From assembly GCA_938018155.1 (NCBI GenBank), contig CALIIG010000194.1, forward strand, positions 1 to 9,627: DNA of 9,627 bases, read 5' to 3'. Below are positions 1-7,221 of this stretch, in pieces; the first letter of the stretch is position 1; each line of letters begins with the position of its first letter. The position numbers and the translations under genes were made by a program. The notes under the pieces are model-generated. The model ran no database searches, was not told the DNA's origin, and worked only from the letters and a program-made list of their open reading frames with translations. This stretch comes from an uncultured Prevotella sp. (GTDB lineage: Bacteria; Bacteroidota; Bacteroidia; Bacteroidales; Bacteroidaceae).

Positions 1-63
1 GTCAGCAGCGCGTACGACGGCCGTCACACCCATTGTCCGACGGCCGCCGTACGTGCTGCTGAC
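1..63. repeat. 25-bp imperfect inverted repeat (palindrome A)
   Basis: Bases 1-25 and 39-63 are inverted copies of each other matching at 23 of 25 positions, around a 13-nt spacer (26-38). In a plus-strand transcript one of the two mismatches becomes a G-U pair. The block is GC-rich (54 of bases 1-80), unlike the AT-leaning genes beside it. The left arm begins at the first base of the window, so the element may continue upstream. The type of element is not recognised; candidates are a dispersed intergenic palindrome (REP- or MITE-like), a bidirectional transcript-end structure or a protein-binding site. No T-run adjoins either arm, so it is not a classical intrinsic terminator. Confidence 0.75.
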
Positions 64-78
64 GGCCGTCGGACAATG
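31..78. repeat. 16-bp perfect inverted repeat (palindrome B), overlapping palindrome A
   Basis: Bases 31-46 (CATTGTCCGACGGCCG) and 63-78 are perfect inverted copies separated by 16 nt. The left arm reuses bases 39-46, which also belong to the right arm of palindrome A, so a single strand can form A or B but not both. This is the topology of alternative hairpins. It lies 60 nt downstream of the stop codon of the last minus-strand gene, so it would be in that operon's 3' region if transcription continues. The 79-137 stretch between it and the gene is AT-rich and holds only very short palindromes (for example GCATAATATGC at 87-97). Confidence 0.75.
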
Positions 79-137
79 AGCATTAGCATAATATGCAGCA
101 AGCGTTATGCCGTAACTTATATAAGAAAACCGAAGAA

Positions 138-1541
138 TTAGCGTGCCGCTTTGTGCATAAACAAGGCCATCAGGCAGCTTATAGCCCCTTCGGCAGCAAA
201 GAAAAGCATAGCCGGACGATAATCGATAAACAGTGATTCTGTGGCAGAAACCGAAAGGCTTGCCGCTTCGTGGTTCACGATAGTATGGGCATCGTTAATC
301 TGTCCGATAATAATGGGGACAATCATCAAGCCAATATTCTGTATGAAATAAATAATGCTGTATGCCGTTCCCAGGTTTTTGAGCGGTACAAGTTTGGGCA
401 CTGATGGCCACAGGGCAGCAGGAACGAGCGAGAAAGCTATGCCAATTATAATCATTAATGACAAGGCATAAACTGAATTATGCATGAGCGGGTAAGCCAA
501 TAACAGCATACTGACCGTGAGCATGGCGCATCCGGCAAACATAAAACGGACGCCGTGGTTCAGCCTGTCATAAAGCATTCCGAACAGTGGAGATAAGAAT
601 ATGGCTCCGTAGGGGATGGCAGCTACAATCCATCCTGCCGTGGTTTGTTCTACGCCAAATGTATTTACCATCATGTCGGTGGCAAATTTCATGAAAGGTC
701 GTATCGATGCGTAGTAGAAAACACAAAGTAGCGTGATTGACCAGAAATGGGGATTGCGCAGGATTGATGTCAAACCCGATATGTGAAACTCCTCGTCATA
801 TTCTGCCTGTACATCTTGTCTGGAAGAAGAATTTGCAGCTGAAGAACCGGCAGTATCGTATGCCTTGTCCATGAAACAATAAGCAACGAAGAGAACAAAG
901 GCTATTCCGAGAACAATGATACCACAGAATAACGACGACTTAATTCCACCCATGTGCAGAGCAATAAGTGGCGAGAACGACAGTGCAGTGGCTGTTCCCA
1001 ACCGGGCAAGGGCAACCTGAAGGCCCATGGCCGTAGCAAGGGCGTGGCCTGTAAACCATTTTGTTATGACCTTTGAAACGGTAATGCCCGTAATATCGCA
1101 GCCCATACCGAAAAGTCCGAAGCCAAAAGCCGAAACGAGTACCTGTGTTTTGATATGCGACGGAACAAGTCCGAAAAGCGTAAAAGTCAGAAATCGTTCG
1201 TCGACAGGACTGATTTTTACCAGCGCGTACCAGTTAATGACAGCCCCTGCAAGCATACATCCCGTAGCCATAAGACCAGTAAGCCTGATGCCAAACTTAT
1301 CAAGGATGATGCCTCCAAAGAAGAGCATCAGAAAAAAAATATTGAAAACAGAATAGCTTCCTGCATAGAAGCCGTATTCAGCAGACGACCAACCCTGGCC
1401 TCCTTGCGCCACAGGAGCTTTCAATGATGTTGAAAGCGGCGACATCATATCCCAGAAAACGTAGCCCATCATCATGACAACGGCCACGATGATGAGCACG
1501 GCCCACCGGTTATTTCTTAATATTGGGTTCTTCAAGACCAT
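138..1541 (-). CDS. MFS transporter, MFSD1-like (second of a tandem pair)
   Basis: Predicted 467-residue inner-membrane protein with about twelve hydrophobic segments in two halves, split by a hydrophilic loop at about residues 225-255 that is rich in Ser, Ala and acidic residues. Family marks seen are the loop-2/3 motif GGIILDKFGIR (75-85), a segment-4 stretch KWFTGHALATAMGLQVALARLG (161-182, Arg180), and FSLVPAALWPSVPKL (370-384) followed by LGTAY and QNIGL. From memory, these resemble MFSD1, the eukaryotic lysosomal dipeptide carrier; the substrate here is unknown. The frame stays open to a TTG at 1580, but the ATG at 1541 is preferred because AAGAAGG lies 6 nt upstream of it and the protein then aligns end to end with its neighbour. 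It overlaps the upstream MFS gene by 32 nt and is clearly its paralogue. It is the last gene of the minus-strand run. Confidence 0.9.
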   Translation of the reverse strand: MVLKNPILRNNRWAVLIIVAVVMMMGYVFWDMMSPLSTSLKAPVAQGGQGWSSAEYGFYAGSYSVFNIFFLMLFFGGIILDKFGIRLTGLMATGCMLAGAVINWYALVKISPVDERFLTFTLFGLVPSHIKTQVLVSAFGFGLFGMGCDITGITVSKVITKWFTGHALATAMGLQVALARLGTATALSFSPLIALHMGGIKSSLFCGIIVLGIAFVLFVAYCFMDKAYDTAGSSAANSSSRQDVQAEYDEEFHISGLTSILRNPHFWSITLLCVFYYASIRPFMKFATDMMVNTFGVEQTTAGWIVAAIPYGAIFLSPLFGMLYDRLNHGVRFMFAGCAMLTVSMLLLAYPLMHNSVYALSLMIIIGIAFSLVPAALWPSVPKLVPLKNLGTAYSIIYFIQNIGLMIVPIIIGQINDAHTIVNHEAASLSVSATESLFIDYRPAMLFFAAEGAISCLMALFMHKAAR

Positions 1542-2925
1542 ATCCACCCTTCTTGTCAATGGCCTTAAGATAAAGACCAAGCAGCAAAGCTACAACACCA
1601 AGTGACGCAAATACACACATCGGTACGGTGTAGTTGTACTCTAATGGATTTGTAACTCCGGGGTTAGAACTTGCCAAAACGCTTCCGATTATCATGGGGA
1701 AAGCATACAATCCAATGTTCTGAATCCAGAATATCAGAGCATAAGCCGACCCGAGGAGCTTGGGTTCAATAAGTTTTGGCACCGAAGGCCAGAGTGCTGC
1801 AGGCACTAACGAGAACGAAATGCCCAGCAGAATAATGGCTGCATATGCAATAATTACACTCTTTGTTGCAGGTAATATAAAGGCAAAAACAAGATGACAG
1901 AGTATCATTAACAACGCTCCGAGAACGAGCATACTGGCTCCTTTACCCCTGCGATCTAAGAAATTGCCGAGGAATGGTGTAACAGCCGCAGCCCCCAAAG
2001 GAAATACAAAGAAGACGTAGCCAGCCTGTTCTGCTGTAAAATCAAGATTACATTGCAGCATATTAATGGCATATTTCTGGAAGGGGAAGATGGCACTGTA
2101 ATACAATACGCACAGCAAGGCTACTACCCAAAACATTTTACTTAAAAGGATAGTGCCTATATCAGAAACCTTAAACGGCTCATCTTTCTCTTCGACAGCT
2201 CCCTGAGCATCGAGTTTCTTGTCCATAAAGCCGTATGCTATAAAGCTTATCAGGCCTATACACAGCAATAAAAGTGCTGCGGCAACAGGGCGACTTACGT
2301 CAATTGGCTTAATTCCTGCAAGCAGTGGTGAGCCTAACATCACAACGGCAACACCTACACGGGCAATGGCCATTTCCACACCCATGGCGAGAGCCATCTC
2401 ATGTCCCGTGAACCATTTGACGATACCGCGACTCACCGTAATGCCGGCCATCTCAGCACCACAGCCAAAAATCATGAAACCTATGGCAGCAACCTTGGCT
2501 GACGCCGGCATTCCCGCGAACCAGGGAGTAATGTTCCACCAGGTCTCTGGCAAGTTAAGGTTATTGTTAAACCACGTTTCAGCTGCGCTTCCTATAAAGC
2601 CTTCGGATACGGCATAATAGTTAATGGCACCACCAATAAGCATAACGGTGCCGGAAAGAATGGCTGTAAAGCGAACGCCCATTTTGTCGAGAATGATTCC
2701 CGCAAAGATGAGGAAGAATACAAATACATTTAAAAAGGTTTCTGAACCGGCATAATGGCCAAATGCTTCAGGCGTCCACGCACGGCTTGTTTGCAATAAA
2801 GCCTGTAAAGGTGACAGTATATCCATGAAGATATAAGCGAAAAACATCGCTCCTGCCAATAAAACGAGTGCAGTCCAACGTAAGGCTGCAGAATCGTTTA
2901 GTTTCTTTTGAACTGATTCTGTCAT
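1510..2925 (-). CDS. MFS transporter, MFSD1-like (first of a tandem pair)
   Basis: Predicted 471-residue inner-membrane transporter with about twelve hydrophobic segments and a charged central loop (about 235-256). It shares with the following gene the motifs AGIILDKMGVRFT (75-87), VKWFTGHEMALAMGVEMAIARVG (169-191, Arg189) and FSLVPAALWPSVPKL (371-385), then LGSAY and IQNIGL, so the two are paralogues that have diverged elsewhere. The loop near residues 107-143 is longer than in the partner and rich in Asn and Trp. The start is an ATG without a strong ribosome site, which is common in Bacteroidetes. It lies 81 nt after dpp5, with a stem-loop between them, and overlaps the next gene by 32 nt. 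The substrate cannot be read from sequence; location beside a dipeptidyl peptidase and likeness to MFSD1 favour short peptides, but sugars or organic acids remain possible. Confidence 0.9.
   Translation of the reverse strand: MTESVQKKLNDSAALRWTALVLLAGAMFFAYIFMDILSPLQALLQTSRAWTPEAFGHYAGSETFLNVFVFFLIFAGIILDKMGVRFTAILSGTVMLIGGAINYYAVSEGFIGSAAETWFNNNLNLPETWWNITPWFAGMPASAKVAAIGFMIFGCGAEMAGITVSRGIVKWFTGHEMALAMGVEMAIARVGVAVVMLGSPLLAGIKPIDVSRPVAAALLLLCIGLISFIAYGFMDKKLDAQGAVEEKDEPFKVSDIGTILLSKMFWVVALLCVLYYSAIFPFQKYAINMLQCNLDFTAEQAGYVFFVFPLGAAAVTPFLGNFLDRRGKGASMLVLGALLMILCHLVFAFILPATKSVIIAYAAIILLGISFSLVPAALWPSVPKLIEPKLLGSAYALIFWIQNIGLYAFPMIIGSVLASSNPGVTNPLEYNYTVPMCVFASLGVVALLLGLYLKAIDKKGGYGLEEPNIKK
1548..1554 (-). 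promoter_or_regulatory. Shine-Dalgarno-like site for the downstream MFS gene
   Basis: AAGAAGG on the minus strand ends 6 nt before the ATG at 1541 and lies within the coding sequence of the preceding MFS gene. Such purine-rich sites are not obvious before yidC or the upstream MFS gene in this window. It decides the start of the second transporter against the TTG at 1580 and suggests re-initiation by ribosomes finishing the upstream gene. Confidence 0.5.
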
Positions 2926-2972
2926 TGATTTTGTGTTGTTTTTATTCTCTTACAATTTTCTGTTATTGTTGG

Positions 2973-3006
2973 TATCTTTCCAACTCATCTTCGAGTTGGA
3001 AAGATA
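2973..3006 (-). other. 14-bp perfect stem-loop in the dpp5/MFS spacer
   Basis: Bases 2973-2986 (TATCTTTCCAACTC) and 2993-3006 pair perfectly around a 6-nt loop. In the direction of transcription the stem starts at the base following the dpp5 stop codon. The sequence after it begins CCAACAATAACAG and has no U-run, so it does not meet the form of an intrinsic terminator. A likely role is protecting the 3' end of the upstream message or partly attenuating read-through, which would set different levels for dpp5 and the transporters. The stem is AT-rich (5 of 14 pairs are G-C) but long enough to be stable. Confidence 0.65.
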
Positions 3007-5202
3007 TTAATTCTTTAACCAGCGGTCAAGCCAGTTGAAGAAGGTACGCTGCCATAGAATACCGTTCTGTGGTTTCAGCACCCAATGGTTTTCATCAGGG
3101 AAAATAAGAAGCTCGGCTGGTATGCCACGCATTCGGGCTGCATTGAATGCTCCCATTCCCTGATTGGCGTTAATACGATAGTCTTTTTCGCCATGGATAC
3201 AAAGAATAGGTGTATCCCATTTGTCAACGGCGAGGTGAGGAGAGTTTTTATATGTTTTCGAAGCGGCTTCTGTGCGGTCTTTATTCCAGTAAGCATCATC
3301 GTACTCCCAGTTAGAAAACCATGCTTCCTCGGTATCAGTATACATGGATTCGAGATTGAATGCACCGTCGTGAGCAATGAAACACTTAAAACGCTTGTCG
3401 TGATGACCGGCAAGATAGTAAACCGAAAAACCACCAAATGAGGCACCAACTGCTCCCAAACGCTCCTTGTCAACAAAGGGTAAGGAGGCAACGGCATCGT
3501 CAATTGCCGATAAATAGTCGGCCATACACTGGCCTGTCCAATCAGTACTTATCTCCTCATTCCATGCAGAACCAAAGCCTGGTAAGCCACGACGGTTCGG
3601 TGCTACGATGACATAGCCGTGCGATGCCATAATAGAGAAGTTCCAACGATAGGACCAAAATTGCGAAACAGGGCTTTGAGGGCCACCTTCACAATACAAT
3701 AAGGTAGGATACTTTTTGTTAGCATCGAAGTGGGATGGCAGAATAATCCAAACCAATTCCTGCTTGCCATCGGTGGTTTTTACCCAACGTTGCTGAAGTT
3801 TTGGCTGTGCAAGCTGTGTAAAAATATGTTCATTTTCATCGGTAATTGCTTCAACCTTTGCCTGTCTTTCCTTCTTAGATGGGGTAACGATATAAAGGTC
3901 ATCGGGGTGAAGCATCGAGTGGCGGGCAGCAAGAAGCTGTTTATTTCCAAGCATCTGTATAGAACCAAAGTCGTTCCAACTGTCGTCAGTGACCTGTGAA
4001 ATATTACCATCTAATGATGCGTAGTAGATGCGAGCGGTAGCATGCCACACCGCTGTGAGATAGAAACCACGCGAATCTGATGTCCAGCAAAAGGCGTCGA
4101 CGTTGGTATCTAAGTTCTTTTGCGTGGTGACAAATGATGTTTTTCCTGTAGCAATATCCATGATACAAAGACGGTTTAAATCGCTTTCATATCCGTCTCG
4201 AGCCATGCTTTGCCATGCGATATAATGACCGTCAGGAGAGAACTGCGGGTTAACGTCATAGCCGGGATGTAGATTTTTGAACTCCTCTGTATTGACTTTC
4301 TGATGACGTAAGCTCTTGGTGAAGTCGATATCCTTTAGTGCTTTCTCCCAGGCCTGACGCTGAGCATCCGATGTAAACTGCTTGCAGATATTACGTGTTT
4401 TGCCTGTTGCAAGATCATAAAGATAAATATCTGTATCAGTTGAGTTAGCATAGGCTACACCTTCGCACTTACGTGACGTATAGGCTATGACTTTTGAATC
4501 GGGACTCCACGCCAATTGCTCAATACCACCAAAGGGTGCAACAGGACATTCATAAGGCTCATCCTGCATAATATCATGGCCTTCATCAACAGAATTACCA
4601 TTGACTTTTGCTACAAATGGGTGAAGAATGCTCTCGACATAATGGTCCCAATGTCGATAGTTCATGTCGGTTATTAATAACCCTGTGGCCTTAGGCAGAT
4701 CGTCCGGGTTCTTTTTTATTGTGCCATGGTAGGGTATACTCTTAGCTAAAATGACGTGTTTGTTATCTGGTGAAAAGCGAAACGCTTCAATATCAGCCTT
4801 TGAAGTTGTTAACTTAACGCGGTTAGAGCCATCGGGATTCATCGTCCATAGTTGTCCTTCACGTAAGAAAGCAATTTTCTTTCCACCATCAATCCAGGCA
4901 GGATCCGTTTCTGACACAGCATCAGTAGTCAGTGCAACAGGTTTAACTTTGCGTGTAGGTTGGACAAATAACATGGTATGGCTCTTGTTTTCCCTGACGC
5001 TATAATAACTCACTTGGTAAACAACTTGTTTACTATCAGGTGAAACAACAGCACCTCCTATACGTCCCATAGCCCACAATGCTTCAGGAGTCATTAAATC
5101 TGACGACAGTTTAATATTGCTTTTCTGAATCATGGTTTGTGCTGAAAGCTTTGGACCTCCTAAAAGTAACAGGCCCAAAGCCAGTGCAATAGCTTTATTC
5201 AT
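3007..5202 (-). CDS. dpp5: Dipeptidyl peptidase 5 (S9 family serine peptidase), periplasmic
   Basis: Predicted 731-residue exported serine exopeptidase that removes dipeptides from the N-termini of peptides. A signal peptide (1-21, ending LSA before Gln22) sends it to the periplasm. Residues about 40-440 form a beta-propeller with repeated SPD-type blades (for example near 53, 143, 232, 322 and 374). The alpha/beta-hydrolase domain covers about 490-731. The nucleophile motif GASFGG places Ser588; the other triad members should be Asp674 (GEKDYR) and His706 (DENHW), and GGP at 506-508 fits the oxyanion region. The C-terminal domain closely resembles P. gingivalis DPP5 as I remember it (about 684 residues, prefers Ala or hydrophobic residues at P1). 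A charged stretch at about 274-312 looks like an insertion and explains most of the extra length. It lies 45 nt after yidC with no strong promoter, so it is probably co-transcribed, and it precedes two MFS transporters that could take up its products. Confidence 0.93.
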   Translation of the reverse strand: MNKAIALALGLLLLGGPKLSAQTMIQKSNIKLSSDLMTPEALWAMGRIGGAVVSPDSKQVVYQVSYYSVRENKSHTMLFVQPTRKVKPVALTTDAVSETDPAWIDGGKKIAFLREGQLWTMNPDGSNRVKLTTSKADIEAFRFSPDNKHVILAKSIPYHGTIKKNPDDLPKATGLLITDMNYRHWDHYVESILHPFVAKVNGNSVDEGHDIMQDEPYECPVAPFGGIEQLAWSPDSKVIAYTSRKCEGVAYANSTDTDIYLYDLATGKTRNICKQFTSDAQRQAWEKALKDIDFTKSLRHQKVNTEEFKNLHPGYDVNPQFSPDGHYIAWQSMARDGYESDLNRLCIMDIATGKTSFVTTQKNLDTNVDAFCWTSDSRGFYLTAVWHATARIYYASLDGNISQVTDDSWNDFGSIQMLGNKQLLAARHSMLHPDDLYIVTPSKKERQAKVEAITDENEHIFTQLAQPKLQQRWVKTTDGKQELVWIILPSHFDANKKYPTLLYCEGGPQSPVSQFWSYRWNFSIMASHGYVIVAPNRRGLPGFGSAWNEEISTDWTGQCMADYLSAIDDAVASLPFVDKERLGAVGASFGGFSVYYLAGHHDKRFKCFIAHDGAFNLESMYTDTEEAWFSNWEYDDAYWNKDRTEAASKTYKNSPHLAVDKWDTPILCIHGEKDYRINANQGMGAFNAARMRGIPAELLIFPDENHWVLKPQNGILWQRTFFNWLDRWLKN

Positions 5203-5247
5203 TATCTCTAATTTTGTTACAGATACACAATGTTCACCTAATTTTTG

Positions 5248-7206
5248 TCAGTTCTTTTGTTGGCGCTGGTGCTGTTCTTCCATCTGTTGCCTCTGCATCT
5301 GCTGTAGTGCTTGCATACGAGCTGCGAGGCCAGTCATCTTCTTTGGGTTCGCTTTGTTTTCCTTGTATCGGGCTTCAAGTATAGCAAGAAGTTTTTCGTC
5401 GTTGGTTGTTTTGCGAAGCATCCACATAATAAAAGCCGACATAATGAACGAAACGAAATAATAGAAGTTCAGTCCTGATGAATAGTCATTAAACATAAAG
5501 AAGAACATAAGGGGCATGAACATCATCATCCATTGCATCATTTTCATTTGTTGTTGCTGATCGGATGTTCCAACCATTTGATCCTTTTGCATCTGCATCG
5601 TAAACCAGGAATAGATTAATTGTGCACCGCAGAAGAGAATACAGGTCAACGATAAGTGGTCACCGATGAGCCAAACATTATGTCCCCATTCCCAAATAGG
5701 GTCGTAAGTTGACAGATCTTTCATCCATAGGAAGCTCTCTCCACGAAGTTGGATCGCATTTGGTACAAAATTAAACATGGCAATCCAAATCGGTGCCTGC
5801 ATAAGCATAGGCAGGCATCCTGATAACGGACTAACGCCATATTTGGCATATTCAGCCATCATCGCCTGCTGTTTCTGCATTTGATCCTCCGGCTTATTGT
5901 ACTGTGAGGTAGCGGTATCAAGCTTTGGCTTTAGCACACGCATCTTGGCAGAGCTCATGTAACTTTTCTTAACCATCGGGAAAGTAAGTGCTTTGAGCAG
6001 CAAAGTAATAAGAATTAATACAATCCCCATGCTTAAACCAAGATTATTACTCAATACCGTGAATACGGGAAGTGTGAACCAACGGTTGATGTAACGGAAA
6101 AGAGGCCAGCCTAAATACACAATACGCTGCATGTCAAGCTCACGCCCAAAGGTACTTTCCTTTTCGACTTTCTTAAGAATATAAAAGTCATTGGGTCCAT
6201 AATAAAATTCAAAATCGCTTGTGTGTACACCGGTTGGATCGAATTTTGTTTTCAGTTTAGCTGACAAATCCTTAAGATAATGTACAGGCTTACCATCTTG
6301 CGAAGTCTTCTCATAAGCCTTACTATTAAGCGTCGCACCTTTGTCAAAGCCATCACGTGAAATCATAACGGCTGAGAAAAATTGGTTTTTATAAGCTATC
6401 CAGCTTATTGGTTCTTCTGTATCAACTTGCTTTTCTCCAGCCTCACTTAGATAGTGAGAGTCACCGTCTATGTCCTTATAATCAAGACGTGCATATCTGT
6501 TTTCAAAATTAAAACCGCGTTCTTGCTGTTTAATCCTGTCGTTCCAGTTAACGTTTAGGTACGAATTGTTCGGATCAAACAATCCTGACATGCCTTTGGC
6601 TCTTATGCTAAGATGAAGCATATAGTCGCTTCCGAGCCGATATGAAAGGGTTAAAGTCTTCCCCTCTCCGGCATCTGCCGTGAAGGTTACAGTTGAGTCG
6701 GTAATGGCTGATGGTTGGAAATAGAGATCTTGTGTATTGATATTATTCTCCTTTGCCACCAGCGTATAGTTTAATTGCTGATTGCGTCCACTAAAAAGTG
6801 TAACGCCATTCATATCATCGTGTTTCCCTGTTTTGTCTGCAATATCATGTCCAATATAACGCTTTGTACCTTTTTTATTTCGGATATATGCTTTCGTTAC
6901 GGTAGCTCCCTTGGTATTCAGGGTAAGTTCAAGACTGTTATTCTTAAGGGTTATGTCTTGTGGTCTACCAGTTAATGCCTCATTAAACAGGGAACTGCTA
7001 TCAGTTCTGGCACCCTCTTTTGCTGTTTTTTGTTTTGCTTTAGCTGCTGATAGTTGCGCCGCTTGTTCCTTTTTTCTCTCAACTTGTGCAATTGAGTCTT
7101 TTTGAGCAGCAACCCTTTGTTCTTCAGCACTTGGCTGAGACCACCAGCTAAATCCTATAAGGATAAATGCAATCAGCACAAATCCTATAATCGAATTCTT
7201 GTCCAT
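5248..7206 (-). CDS. yidC: Membrane protein insertase YidC
   Basis: Predicted 652-residue inner-membrane insertase of the YidC/Oxa1/Alb3 family, which inserts and folds membrane proteins alone or with SecYEG. An N-terminal membrane segment (about 5-22) has no lipobox. It is followed by a Lys/Gln/Ala-rich linker (about 28-65), a large beta-rich periplasmic P1 domain (about 80-345) and the conserved insertase core (about 365-597) with five further hydrophobic segments. In the core, Lys405 (LLLKALTFP) sits where E. coli YidC has the groove arginine, so the positive charge is kept; YMSSAKMRVLKPKL (416-429) and GCLPMLMQAPIWIAMF (463-478) are family landmarks. The tail (about 603-652) is basic and rich in Gln and Met, likely helical, and may touch the ribosome. 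The start ATG lies 15 nt after the pyrG stop, so the two are surely co-transcribed. Confidence 0.97.
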   Translation of the reverse strand: MDKNSIIGFVLIAFILIGFSWWSQPSAEEQRVAAQKDSIAQVERKKEQAAQLSAAKAKQKTAKEGARTDSSSLFNEALTGRPQDITLKNNSLELTLNTKGATVTKAYIRNKKGTKRYIGHDIADKTGKHDDMNGVTLFSGRNQQLNYTLVAKENNINTQDLYFQPSAITDSTVTFTADAGEGKTLTLSYRLGSDYMLHLSIRAKGMSGLFDPNNSYLNVNWNDRIKQQERGFNFENRYARLDYKDIDGDSHYLSEAGEKQVDTEEPISWIAYKNQFFSAVMISRDGFDKGATLNSKAYEKTSQDGKPVHYLKDLSAKLKTKFDPTGVHTSDFEFYYGPNDFYILKKVEKESTFGRELDMQRIVYLGWPLFRYINRWFTLPVFTVLSNNLGLSMGIVLILITLLLKALTFPMVKKSYMSSAKMRVLKPKLDTATSQYNKPEDQMQKQQAMMAEYAKYGVSPLSGCLPMLMQAPIWIAMFNFVPNAIQLRGESFLWMKDLSTYDPIWEWGHNVWLIGDHLSLTCILFCGAQLIYSWFTMQMQKDQMVGTSDQQQQMKMMQWMMMFMPLMFFFMFNDYSSGLNFYYFVSFIMSAFIMWMLRKTTNDEKLLAILEARYKENKANPKKMTGLAARMQALQQMQRQQMEEQHQRQQKN

Positions 7207-7221
7207 ATATTAAATAATGTA

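Noticed and set aside
87..125. Short palindromes GCATAATATGC (87-97) and CTTATATAAG near 116-125
   Set aside because: They are too short and AT-rich to form useful hairpins and are expected by chance in such sequence.
1027..1427. Plus-strand frames of 90 and 109 codons
   Set aside because: They are antisense to the second MFS gene, with no family resemblance and no promoter or ribosome site.
1542..1580. TTG start at 1580 for the second MFS gene
   Set aside because: It would add 13 residues not matched in the paralogue and increase the overlap to 71 nt, while the ATG at 1541 has a well-placed AAGAAGG.
2973..3006. Intrinsic terminator after dpp5
   Set aside because: The stem is good, but no U-run follows in the direction of transcription, so it is recorded only as a stem-loop.
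3075..3503. A 142-codon minus-strand frame and a plus-strand frame (3085-3441) within dpp5
   Set aside because: Both lie wholly inside the catalytic domain of dpp5, whose frame holds an intact triad; they have no recognisable motifs and are shadows of the real gene.
5203..5247. Promoter for dpp5 in the yidC/dpp5 spacer
   Set aside because: TATCTGTA matches only part of TAnnTTTG, and there is no TTTG about 20 nt upstream.
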